Below are positions 1 through 8,322 of a stretch of 64,000 nucleotides of DNA, piece after piece. The stretch's first letter is position 1, and each line of letters opens with the position of its first letter. A program made the translations under genes and the position numbers. The stretch covers positions 248,001 to 312,000 of the forward strand of contig NZ_BLPG01000002.1 of the NCBI RefSeq assembly GCF_011764445.1. The letters are read 5' to 3'. The DNA is from Phytohabitans rumicis. Lineage in GTDB: Bacteria > Actinomycetota > Actinomycetes > Mycobacteriales > Micromonosporaceae. The notes beneath the pieces were generated by a model that worked only from the letters and a program-made list of their open reading frames with translations, ran no database searches and was not told the origin of the DNA.

Positions 1-494
1 CCGGCGGCCAGCTCCGGACGCAGGTCGCGGGCGGGATCGAGGCCGAGCCGCCGGCCCAGCTCGGCGGCGAGGTCGTGGCGCCACTGGGCCTGCCGTTCGA
101 GATAGCGGCCGAGCAGGGACGGCGTGTCCAGCACGACCTTGGTGAGGCGCAGCGACTTTTCCGGGTGCTCGCGGCAGTGGGCGATGAACACCGACACCGT
201 CGCGCGCAGGGCGGCAGCGGGGGGCTCGTCGGCTGGCCGGGCGGCGAGTGCGGCGCAGAGCTGGGCGCCGGTCTCGGCGAGGGAATGGACGACCACGTCC
301 TCTTTCGACCCGAAGTATCGGAAAAAGGTCCGCTGCGAAACCCCGGCCGAGGCCACCATCTGGTCGATCGTGGTGTCCTCGAACCCCTGGTAGGCCAGCA
401 GCCTCAACGCGGCCTCGGCCAGCTCGTCGCGGACCAGCTGGCGCTTGCGCTCGGCCAGGCTGCTCGTACGGGCGGGCGGGTTCGCATCGGTCAC
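1..494 (-). CDS. TetR-family transcriptional regulator, 3' end cut by window edge
   Basis: Read on the minus strand from GTG at 494, the protein begins VTDANPPARTSSLAERKR and has a typical TetR helix-turn-helix: a first helix around RDELAEAALRLLAYQGFEDTT, then DQMVASAGVSQRTFFRYF (about residues 44-61). The Phe-Phe-Arg-Tyr-Phe recognition helix and following GSKEDVV are characteristic of the family. The ligand-binding half runs off position 1, so the C-terminus is missing. The gene is divergent from the short-chain dehydrogenase at 575 with only 80 bp between starts, and a near-palindrome lies in that gap at 540-554. Repression of the dehydrogenase, and autoregulation, is therefore the likely role. 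The ligand is unknown. Family assignment is firm; target is inferred. Confidence 0.88.
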   Translation of the reverse strand, partial: MTDANPPARTSSLAERKRQLVRDELAEAALRLLAYQGFEDTTIDQMVASAGVSQRTFFRYFGSKEDVVVHSLAETGAQLCAALAARPADEPPAAALRATVSVFIAHCREHPEKSLRLTKVVLDTPSLLGRYLERQAQWRHDLAAELGRRLGLDPARDLRPELAA

Positions 495-538
495 CCCGTG
501 ATGCTACCCCCTGTCGTCGACGACACAAAAAGCCGCCC

Positions 539-567
539 TTGACGGTAACTGTCACCGAGGGCATGCT
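539..567 (+). promoter_or_regulatory. Promoter of the SDR gene overlapped by a TetR-type operator
   Basis: TTGACG at 539-544 and CATGCT at 562-567 are spaced 17 bp, placing transcription start close to ATG 575, so the message could be leaderless; no well-spaced Shine-Dalgarno precedes that ATG. The imperfect palindrome TGACGGTAACTGTCA (540-554, 12 of 15 positions symmetric) covers the -35 and part of the spacer, where a repressor would block RNA polymerase. The hexamers and palindrome are seen; their use is inferred. Confidence 0.45.
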
Positions 568-574
568 CGGCCAT

Positions 575-1510
575 ATGAGCGAGAACAGGTGGACCGCCGA
601 CCGGATCCCCGACCAGACCGGCCGGACCGTCATCGTGACCGGGGCCAACAGCGGCCTCGGTCTGGCCACGACGAGGCAGCTCGCCAAGCGTGGCGCGCAC
701 GTCATCATGGCCGTGCGCAACGAGACCAAAGGCCGGCAGGCCCTGGCCAGCCTCGCCGACACCCAGCCCGGCGCCAGCCTCGAGCTGCGCCACCTCGACC
801 TGGCCGACCTCGACTCGGTGCGAGCGTTCGCCGAGCGCCTGCACGCCGACGGCGCGCGGGTCGACGTCCTGGTCAACAACGCCGGCGTCATGATGCCGCC
901 GCGATCGCTGAGCCCGCAGGGCCAGGAGAGCCAGTTCGCCAGCAACCACCTCGGCCACTTCGCCCTCACCGGCCTGCTGCTGGACCTGCTCGAGGCCGGC
1001 ACCGACCCGCGCGTGGTCACGGTCAGCTCGTCGCTGCACCGGCGCGGCACCATCCACTTCGACGACCTGACCGGCGCGAGGAAGTACTCGCCGTCCGCGT
1101 ACTACGCGCAGTCCAAGTTCGCCAACGTCCTGTTTGGACTGGAGCTGCACCGCAGGCTCAGCGCGAAGGGCAGCCCGGTGCGCAGCCTCCTGGCCCATCC
1201 CGGCTACGCCGCCACCAACTTGCAGACCACCGGACCAACCGGGCTGGCCAAGACACTGGGCGGCATCGGCAACCGCCTCCTTGCCCAGGACGCCGAGATG
1301 GGCGCGCTGCCACAGCTCTACGCGGCCACCGCCGCATCCGCCCAGAGCGGCCAGTTCATCGGGCCAGGCGGCATGGCCGAGATGCGCGGCTACCCGAAGG
1401 TCGTGCGGCCCGTCCCGTCCGCCGAGGACCCGGCCACCGCGGCCCGGCTGTGGACACTGTCGCAGGAGCTCACCGGCGTGAGCTACCTGGAGCGCGTCCC
1501 GGGCAGGTGA
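575..1510 (+). CDS. Short-chain dehydrogenase/reductase (SDR)
   Basis: A 311-residue classical SDR, probably NADP(H)-dependent. The Rossmann signature TGANSGLGLA sits near residue 21, the NNAG motif in VLVNNAGVMMPP near residue 103, the catalytic Ser in VTVSSSLHRRG and the catalytic pair in YYAQSKFA (YxxxK). The N-terminus and long C-terminal arm resemble the WW-oxidoreductase/retinol dehydrogenase-like group common in actinobacteria; the substrate cannot be told. ATG 575 is chosen because it starts just ahead of the usual family N-terminus and matches a leaderless promoter; ATG 563 is the alternative. It is divergent from the TetR gene, suggesting induction by a small molecule that this enzyme may reduce. 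Confidence 0.88.
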   Translation: MSENRWTADRIPDQTGRTVIVTGANSGLGLATTRQLAKRGAHVIMAVRNETKGRQALASLADTQPGASLELRHLDLADLDSVRAFAERLHADGARVDVLVNNAGVMMPPRSLSPQGQESQFASNHLGHFALTGLLLDLLEAGTDPRVVTVSSSLHRRGTIHFDDLTGARKYSPSAYYAQSKFANVLFGLELHRRLSAKGSPVRSLLAHPGYAATNLQTTGPTGLAKTLGGIGNRLLAQDAEMGALPQLYAATAASAQSGQFIGPGGMAEMRGYPKVVRPVPSAEDPATAARLWTLSQELTGVSYLERVPGR

Positions 1511-1528
1511 GCTGTTAGCGTCGATGGC

Positions 1529-2856
1529 GTGTTCCGGTCGGCTGCGCGGCAGTCCACGGGCGGCACGCTGCCGCGGGGCCTGCGTGCGGCCCGACAGGTG
1601 GCGGCGCAGCCGGACGCCGGGCAGCCCCTGGCCGGGGCAGACCGGCGGCGATGAGCGCTCGCTTCGGGTTCGACTTCAGCCAGGTGCGGATCCATCCAGA
1701 CAGCGCGGCGGCCCGGGCCGCGGGCGCGCGGGCGTTCACCAGTGGCCGGCACGTCTGGTTCGCGCCGGGGCGCGGACCGGCCGACCGACGGTTGCTCGCG
1801 CACGAGCTCACCCACGTGGTGCAGCAGGCCGGCGGGGCGCCCGCCGTCCAGTTCGACTTCGAGGACGACGTGCTGCGGGAGTTGGTCCGGCTGCCCGCGA
1901 TCGAGGAGGAGGGCATCTCCGAGCCGGAGCGGGTGCGCCGCACCCAGGTCCTCGCGGCCCGGCGGGATCGGCTCCTCACCCTCTTCGCGGCCCAGCCCGC
2001 TGGCCGGGCCGACGAGATTTTCGACCGCCTGCGTACCCGGCGGGGCGGCGACGTGTTGTCCGAACGCTTCTACGACATCTTGTCCACGCCCACCCGCAAG
2101 CTGTTGCTGGAGGTCCTCGGGTTCAAGGAGCGCACGCGCCTCGTCCCGAACCCTGCTGACTTCTGCCGGCCGTTCAGCCAACGCGAGATCGCGCAGTTCG
2201 TTGACTTCGAGATGGCGAACGACATGGAACGCTTCGTCAACGACCTCCTGCGCGACGTGCACGGCGACGAGGTGGCCGACCTCTACATGACCTTCCTGGA
2301 GGGCACCGCCCCGAACACCACGCCGAGGGTCTTCGACAATCTCGCCAGCCCGCTGGTCCAGGCGTTCGTCGCGCACGAGGCGACGGCCCGGCGGCAGCGG
2401 GAGCTGGCCGCGGTCATCGAGCGGAACCTTCCGGGCAACTGCGGTCATCTTCCCGCTGACACGTGGGTCGACGCCCGCCTCTCGGCGATCGTCGCGCCGG
2501 CGGACCTGTCCGCCCCGTTCTCCTTCGGCGGGGTGACCACGATCCCCGGCATCGTCGCCGGTGGGGTCAGCCCGGCGCCGGGCCGGCCGGAGTCCCGCAC
2601 GTTGTCGGTCAAGCGGATGGAGCTGCGCCGCGGCACCGGACTGCGCATGCGGGTGCAGTTCCGGTTCGTGGTGAAGGATTCGATCGACTTCTGCCCGGGC
2701 AACATGGGCGGGATGCTGGCCAGCACGATCACCGTCCCGCTAAGTCGCCTGGAGGCCAGCGGCATGGCGTTCGCGGTGCCGTTCGAAGTGCGCTACGACG
2801 GGCCGGTTCTGGAGGTCGACCTCGGCCCTGCCGCGCAGTACGCGTGCGCCCAGTGA
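1529..2856 (+). CDS. DUF4157 (eCIS-core) domain protein, frame broken near the N-terminus
   Basis: The intact downstream part starts at ATG 1651 and opens with RFGFDFSQVRIHPD, followed by LLAHELTHVVQQ. This is the DUF4157 (extracellular contractile injection system core) signature with its metalloprotease-like HELTH. In this family a G-x-P-L motif precedes the Met by seven residues. That motif (AGQPL) is encoded just upstream, but in the frame opened by GTG 1529. One missing base in the C4 at 1625-1628 or G4 at 1634-1637 would restore a 442-residue protein, a length divisible by three only after that repair. Residues beyond about 140 match nothing I recognise. No signal peptide or other injection-system genes are nearby, so the role is unknown. 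Uncorrected, translation would start at 1651 by ATGA coupling. Confidence 0.7.
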
Positions 2857-3077
2857 GGTCAGCGGCGGTCGGGCATGGTGCGGGGCTCTGCGCTGGCGAC
2901 GGCGGCGAACCGGCGGCCCGTAGAAGAGATTGAAACGTCTCATTGACACGGCGACGAAGCAGTAGCACCATCGGACCCAACTCTTAATGAAGTTAACTGA
3001 TTCGTGAGCCCGGCCCGCGGCGACCTCACCCGCGACCGATGCACGTCGATCACCCCTGCCCTACCTTGGAGGCGACA

Positions 3078-5936
3078 TTGCGAACGCCAATCCAACCGCC
3101 CCTGCGTCGCCTGAGCGCGCTGCTCGTCGTCGTGCTGGCCGGCGCCGGGGCGATTCCGCCGTTGACCCGCACGGGGGCGGCGGAGGCCGCCGCAGCCGCC
3201 ACACTCGCCGCAACGAACTACTCCCCGACATCCCGTACGGTGCTGCCGGTGGCGGTCTTCCGGACCACCGGCTCGGTGGCCAACCCGCAGGGCGTGCTCA
3301 CCAACGAGGCGACCCGGCTGTCGGGCGTCAATGCCGCGATCACGCTGGACTTCGGGAAAGAGACCGGCGGCCTGGTAACGCTCTCGTTCGGTGCCACCTC
3401 CGGTGGCCAGCAACTCGGACTGTCCTTCACCGAATCTTCGCTGTACGTCGGAACGGCCAGCGACATCAGCGCCAACTGGGGTCAGCCGGAGGGAGCCCTG
3501 ACCGCGTCGGCGACGTCCGGCGGCTCGTACACCATGCCTCGCGAACGGCTACGCGGCGGCTTCCGCTACCTGACGATCTTCCTGCGTACCACCGGATGGG
3601 TCGACCTCACCGGCGTCTCGCTGGCATTTACCGCGGCACCCGGAAAGGCGAACCCGGCCGACTACGCCAACTACTTCACCTCGAACGACGAACTGCTCAA
3701 CCGCATCTGGTACGCCGGCGCCTACACCGTGCAGTTGAACACGATCGCCTCGAGCGAGGGCCGGGTGTGGCCGCCGCCGTCAGAACTGTGGAACAACAGC
3801 GCCACCGTGGGCGTCGGCGAGAGCGTCCTCGTCGACGGGGCGAAGCGCGACCGCACCGTGTGGCCAGCCGACCTGGGCATCGCGACGCCGAGCGCCTACG
3901 CGTCGACCGGCGAGCTGGTTTCCACCCGCAACGCGCTGACCACCATGTTCCAGGCGCAGTCGAGTGCCGGCGAGATCCCCTGGTCCGGGCCGCCGTTCAA
4001 CCTGACCGGCTCTGACACGTACCACCTCTGGACGCTGCTGATGTCGTCCACCTACTACAGCTACACCGGCGACGGCGCTTGGCTGAGCTCCATCTGGCCA
4101 CGGTTCACCCTGGCCATGAACTTCATCACCACAAAGATCAACGGCAACAACCTGCTGAACGTGACGCGCACCCAGGACTGGGCACGCAGCGGCCAGGGCG
4201 GCGAGAACATCTCGGCCAACGCCTTGATGTACGGCACTCTGGTCGGTGCCAGCCGGCTCGCCGCGGTGCGCGGCGACACCAACCTGGCCGCCACCTGGTC
4301 GCAGCGGGCCGCCGCGGTGAAGGCCGCGGTGAACGCCCGGCTCTGGGTTCCGGGCCAGGGCATGTACCGCGACAACCCCGGTAGTGACGTCTACCCGCAG
4401 GACGGCAACTCCCTCGCCGTCACCCTCGGCCTGACCGACTCCGACGCCAAGTCCACCAGCATCGTGCGGAAGATGGCCGCCCGCTGGGGTTACCTCGGCG
4501 CCACCACTCCGGAGTGGAGCGTCAACGGTTTCCATCCGTTCACCAGCGCGCTCGAGGTCAACGCCCACTTCACCGCCGGTCAGGACAACGCCGGCCTCGC
4601 CGAGATCCGCAAGCTCTGGGGATACATGCTCGACAGCCCGATCGGAACGGCGAGCACCTTCTGGGAGGGCCTCAACTCGGACGGCGGCTTCGGCTACAGC
4701 GGCGAGTTCACCAGCCTGGCGCACGGTTGGTCCGCTGGCCCCACATCGGCCTTGACCTTCCACGTCCTGGGCACCGCACCGGAACCGGTCGTCGGGCAGT
4801 ACCGCTTCGTGCCGCACCCGGGTGATCTCACCAGCGTCGCCGGCCGGATCACCATGCCGCAAGGCCGGGTCGAGGCTTCGTGGTCGCGTGATCCCACCGC
4901 TGGCACGTACAACGCACAACTGACGGCGCCGCCCGGCACCACCGGAAGGGTCGGCATTCCCAAGCTGGGTGGCAACCCGACGGTCACGGTGGCAGGCGCG
5001 ACGGTCTGGAGCAACGGAACCTTCACCGCCCGCCCTGGTATCACCGGCGGCAGCCAGGATGCGAACTACGTCTATCTCACCGGGGTCGCTCCGGGCAGCC
5101 ACAGCATCGCCGCCACGGGCCTCGGCAACCCACCCCCGCCCCCGGCGATGGACGCCGGCCTGCCCGCCGGTTTCACCCGCTGCGCCGGCGAGGGCGGCCA
5201 ATGCGCGTTGACCGGCAACCGGGTCGTCGCCTACGGCGCCGGCACCTACATATACAAGATCGTCAACTCGGGTACGGCCTGCACGACCGCATCATTCGGC
5301 GGGAACGACCCGGCGGCCAACCTGGTCAAGTCCTGCTACGTCGCGCCGGAAGGCGGACCGGTCGGCTGGACCCGATGTGCCGAGGAGAACCAGACCTGCG
5401 GCAACCTGTCGAACGGCCGGAACGTCGCCTACGGAACCAACGGCGCCTACTACACGATGGTCGCCAAGACGAGCATCGCCTGTTCGAACGCGGCCTTCGG
5501 CGACCCGTTCGACAAGCTCGGCAAGGCGTGCTACACCGCGCCGGCCGGGGCGCCCGCGGGCGGATGGACCCAGTGCGCGACCGAGGGTGGAGCCTGCTCC
5601 GCCGCCAGCGGCCAACCCGTGGCGTACGGCGCGTACGGCTCCTTCATCTACAAGACCGTCACGGGCACCGTGAACTGCAACAATGCGAGCTTCGGTGAGC
5701 CAGTCTCGGGTGAGGTCAAAGCCTGCTACACCAAGACGGGCGGGCCCAACGGCTTCGCCGCCGGATGCGCCACCGAGGCCGGCACCTGCACCTTTACCGG
5801 CATGCAGACCGTCGCCTACGGCGCCCGCGGTGCCTACCTCTTCAAGACCTTCACCGGCGGCGCACCGTGCACCACCGCGGCGTTCGGGTCGGATCCGCTC
5901 TACGGCGTGCAGAAGTCCTGCTACCTCACCTCCTGA
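3078..5936 (+). CDS. Secreted six-hairpin (alpha-L-rhamnosidase-like) glycosidase with four Cys-rich C-terminal repeats
   Basis: TTG 3078 is preferred to ATG 3039 because GGAGG at 3068-3072 lies five bases before it and the product then starts directly with a signal peptide (RTPIQPPLRRLSALLVVVL, cleavage after a run of Ala). A beta-rich N-terminal part is followed by an (alpha/alpha)6-type domain, with acidic residues in TRTQDWARSGQGG and STFWEGLNSDGGF as possible catalytic sites. After a proline linker (NPPPPPA) come four tandem repeats of about 60 residues, each with W/F-x-x-C-A-x-E-x-x-x-C, V-A-Y-G, C-x-x-A-x-F-G and K-x-C-Y. They look like carbohydrate-binding modules with two disulfides. 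The GH78-like assignment rests on overall pattern; the sugar substrate is unknown. The GH64 gene follows on the same strand. Confidence 0.75.
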   Translation: MRTPIQPPLRRLSALLVVVLAGAGAIPPLTRTGAAEAAAAATLAATNYSPTSRTVLPVAVFRTTGSVANPQGVLTNEATRLSGVNAAITLDFGKETGGLVTLSFGATSGGQQLGLSFTESSLYVGTASDISANWGQPEGALTASATSGGSYTMPRERLRGGFRYLTIFLRTTGWVDLTGVSLAFTAAPGKANPADYANYFTSNDELLNRIWYAGAYTVQLNTIASSEGRVWPPPSELWNNSATVGVGESVLVDGAKRDRTVWPADLGIATPSAYASTGELVSTRNALTTMFQAQSSAGEIPWSGPPFNLTGSDTYHLWTLLMSSTYYSYTGDGAWLSSIWPRFTLAMNFITTKINGNNLLNVTRTQDWARSGQGGENISANALMYGTLVGASRLAAVRGDTNLAATWSQRAAAVKAAVNARLWVPGQGMYRDNPGSDVYPQDGNSLAVTLGLTDSDAKSTSIVRKMAARWGYLGATTPEWSVNGFHPFTSALEVNAHFTAGQDNAGLAEIRKLWGYMLDSPIGTASTFWEGLNSDGGFGYSGEFTSLAHGWSAGPTSALTFHVLGTAPEPVVGQYRFVPHPGDLTSVAGRITMPQGRVEASWSRDPTAGTYNAQLTAPPGTTGRVGIPKLGGNPTVTVAGATVWSNGTFTARPGITGGSQDANYVYLTGVAPGSHSIAATGLGNPPPPPAMDAGLPAGFTRCAGEGGQCALTGNRVVAYGAGTYIYKIVNSGTACTTASFGGNDPAANLVKSCYVAPEGGPVGWTRCAEENQTCGNLSNGRNVAYGTNGAYYTMVAKTSIACSNAAFGDPFDKLGKACYTAPAGAPAGGWTQCATEGGACSAASGQPVAYGAYGSFIYKTVTGTVNCNNASFGEPVSGEVKACYTKTGGPNGFAAGCATEAGTCTFTGMQTVAYGARGAYLFKTFTGGAPCTTAAFGSDPLYGVQKSCYLTS

Positions 5937-5949
5937 CGCATCGACGGTC

Positions 5950-5978
5950 TTGACAGACCACCATACTGGAAAGACACT
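5950..5978 (+). promoter_or_regulatory. Candidate sigma-70-type promoter of the GH64 gene
   Basis: A perfect TTGACA at 5950-5955 is followed 17 bp later by GACACT (5973-5978, three of six -10 consensus bases). This would start transcription near 5985, immediately upstream of the palindrome at 5991-6006. The position just after the upstream gene stop and before the strong ribosome site fits a dedicated promoter. Confidence 0.45.
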
Positions 5979-5990
5979 TTACCAATACGC

Positions 5991-6006
5991 GAGAGAGCGC
6001 TCTCTC
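5991..6006. promoter_or_regulatory. 16-bp perfect palindrome, LacI-type operator
   Basis: GAGAGAGCGCTCTCTC is a perfect palindrome with the central GCGC typical of LacI/CebR-type sugar-responsive repressors (the related CebR/CelR box is TGGGAGCGCTCCCA). It sits 21 bp before the GH64 start codon and just after the predicted transcription start, where a bound repressor would block early elongation. The cognate repressor is not adjacent. A glucan-oligosaccharide-sensing LacI regulator elsewhere in the genome is inferred. Confidence 0.65.
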
Positions 6007-6027
6007 CGCTGGCGAGGAGTCCCCACT

Positions 6028-7629
6028 ATGGTCAGAAGACGAACACTGCTAGCCGGCACGGCGATCGCTGCGGGCGCTCCCGTACTGGCCCTGGCGGCCC
6101 GGGCCGACGCCGCGACGGTGCTGCCCCTGACGATCGTCAACCACACCTACCGGTACGCCAACAGCGCGATCTACGTCTATATTGTCGGGACCGACCTGGC
6201 CAGTGGGCAGCAAGTCTACGTCCGGGCCGACGGCACACGGGTGCCGGTCTCCCCCTCGCTCAACGGGCCGGACGGCTTCGCCGACCTGTCCATTCCGCTC
6301 GCCGCCGACGGCGACACCCACCTCACCCTGCCGTGGATGTCCGGACGCATCTACGTCTCCATCGGAGCGAAGGTGCGGTTCAAGGTGGTCACCGACGGCA
6401 ACGGCCGGCCGGCATTGCAGCACCCGGCCGGCTGGGTCAGCAGCGACGCCAACTACAGCGTGCTGCACGACTTCATGGAGTTCACGTTCACCGACGCCGG
6501 AATGTTCTGCAACACCACGATGGTCGACATGTTCAGCATCCCCATGGCGCTGCGGCTCGACGGGCAAGCCAGCCAGACCATCGGCACCCTCGTCACGAAC
6601 GGCCGCGACAACATCTTCGCCGCCATCGCCGCCAACGCCGACTTCCGATCCCTCATCCTCGGCAACAACCTGCGGGTGATCGCTCCGGGACACGGCATCA
6701 ACGCCGGCCTGTTCCCCGCCGGATACCTCGACTCCTATGTCAACGAGGTGTGGAACAGGTACGCCTCGACCGACCTGCGGGTACGGATCGGCGGCACCAC
6801 CCACACCGGCCGGGTGTCCGGCGGCCAACTCGCCTTCAACAACGGCATCCGGGCGTTCGCACGACCGACCACCCGGGACGTCTTCTTCTGCGACGGCGCC
6901 CTGAACGCCGGCGGCCCCTCAGGCCCGATCGCGGCGATCCTCGGCGCCGCGTTCAACCGCTCGACGCTGCGCGACCACGCCGACCAGCCCACCACCGACC
7001 CGGGCACCTTCTACCGCACACCGATCAGCAACCACTACGCACGCGTCCTGCACGAGAACACCGTGGACGGCAAAGCGTACGGGTTCGCCTTCGACGACGT
7101 CGTAAGCTTCGCGTCCTATGTGGAGGACCACACGCCGACGTCAATGACACTGCGGCTCACGCCATTCGGCCCGCAGGCCCCGGGCCCGGGACCCAGCCCG
7201 ACGCCGCCGGGAGGTGCGGTGAACGCGTACGCCACCATCCAGGCCGAGAGCTTCAACGCACAGTCCGGCACCCAGACCGAAGCGTGCCAGGACAGCGGCG
7301 GCGGCAGCGATGTCGGATACATCGCGAACGGCGACTGGCTGCGGTACAACCAGGTCGACTTCGGTTCCGCGCCGGCCACCCAGTTCCAGGCCCGGGTCGC
7401 CTCGGGCGCGGCAGCCGGGGTCAGCGGCCTGGTCCAGGTGCGCCTCGACAACCCGACCACCGCGCCGGTCGGTTCGTTCGCGATCGCCAACACCGGCGGC
7501 TGGCAGAGCTGGCGCACCGTACCGGCCAGCATCGCCGGGGTCACCGGCGTACACACCGTCTACGTCACCTTCGCCAGCGGTCAACCCGCCGACTTCGTCA
7601 ACCTCAACTGGTTAACCTTCTCGCGCTAG
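6028..7629 (+). CDS. GH64 endo-beta-1,3-glucanase with C-terminal CBM6, Tat-exported
   Basis: A 533-residue secreted enzyme that should cut beta-1,3-glucan (laminarin, curdlan, fungal wall glucan), probably releasing laminaripentaose as characterised GH64 members do. The Tat-like signal is MVRRRTLLAGTAIAAGA with cleavage near residue 29. The GH64 domain covers about residues 30-385; the catalytic pair is Glu151 in HDFMEFTF and Asp167 in NTTMVDMF, with the 16-residue spacing of the family. A Pro-rich linker (GPGPSPTPPGG) leads to a CBM6 domain (about 400-533; IQAESF at its start). The start has GAGGAG eight bases upstream. Operator and promoter lie directly in front. Confidence 0.92.
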   Translation: MVRRRTLLAGTAIAAGAPVLALAARADAATVLPLTIVNHTYRYANSAIYVYIVGTDLASGQQVYVRADGTRVPVSPSLNGPDGFADLSIPLAADGDTHLTLPWMSGRIYVSIGAKVRFKVVTDGNGRPALQHPAGWVSSDANYSVLHDFMEFTFTDAGMFCNTTMVDMFSIPMALRLDGQASQTIGTLVTNGRDNIFAAIAANADFRSLILGNNLRVIAPGHGINAGLFPAGYLDSYVNEVWNRYASTDLRVRIGGTTHTGRVSGGQLAFNNGIRAFARPTTRDVFFCDGALNAGGPSGPIAAILGAAFNRSTLRDHADQPTTDPGTFYRTPISNHYARVLHENTVDGKAYGFAFDDVVSFASYVEDHTPTSMTLRLTPFGPQAPGPGPSPTPPGGAVNAYATIQAESFNAQSGTQTEACQDSGGGSDVGYIANGDWLRYNQVDFGSAPATQFQARVASGAAAGVSGLVQVRLDNPTTAPVGSFAIANTGGWQSWRTVPASIAGVTGVHTVYVTFASGQPADFVNLNWLTFSR

Positions 7630-7689
7630 TCCATTATCGTTTGCCGGGTTTGCCGGGTTGCCCGCTGCCGCAATCGTCGTAGCCGACGT

Positions 7690-8317
7690 CGTGACTCCTC
7701 GCACGGCCTACGCGGCCTCGGCCCGTCGTTGGCGCAGCAGTTCGGCAGCGATCGGGGAGGGGAAGGTCGAGGTCGTCCTCAACCGGATGTACGTCGACGA
7801 CGGCGACATCCTCAGCTCCGCCGGCGTGACCGCGGGGCTCGACCTCTGCCTGCACCTGATCCGCCGCGACCACGGCCCCGCCGCGGCCAACACCCGCGCA
7901 CGCGCCCTCGTCGCCCCGCCGCGGCGCACCGGCGGGCAGGCACAGTACATCGAACGGCTCCGCCCCCAGGCCACCGGAGACCACCTCGCCCCGCTGCGGA
8001 AATGGATGCTCGACAACCCCGCCGACGAACTCACCATCGACGTTCTCGCCACCTACGCTCACGTGTCCCGCCGGACTCTCATCCGCCGATTCCGCCAGGA
8101 GACCGGCACCTCACCGATGGCCTGGCTCGCCGACGCCCGCATCGACCGCGCCCGCGAACTGCTGGAGACGACCACCATGCCCGTAGAACACATCGGTCGC
8201 CTCACCGGACTCGGCGCACCTTCCTCCGTGCGAGCCGCCTTCCACCGGCACATCGGCACCTCACCCCAGGAATATCGGGCACTGTTCCGGCACAGCACCA
8301 CGACCGCAAACCCCTGA
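7690..8317 (+). pseudogene. 5'-truncated GlxA-type (DJ-1/PfpI + AraC) transcriptional regulator
   Basis: Codons from about 7690 to 8317 match only the last part of the DJ-1/PfpI-like domain (RRW near the start, then MYVDDGDILSSAGVTAGLDL) plus a complete AraC-type DNA-binding domain. The latter has two helix-turn-helices: LTIDVLATYAHVSRRTLIRRF, and MPVEHIGRLTGLGAPSSVRAAFHRHIGTSPQEYR. Family members are about 320 residues; roughly 110-120 N-terminal residues, including the start of the amidase-like fold, are absent, and nothing upstream in any frame supplies them. No convincing start or ribosome site is visible. The DNA-binding half could still be translated from an internal start, but a truncated remnant is the simplest reading. 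Confidence 0.7.
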
Positions 8318-8322
8318 CAGCG

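Noticed and set aside
1651-2856. Part of an extracellular contractile injection system
   Set aside because: DUF4157 is present, but no sheath, tube, baseplate or AAA gene is within the window; the domain also occurs in stand-alone proteins.
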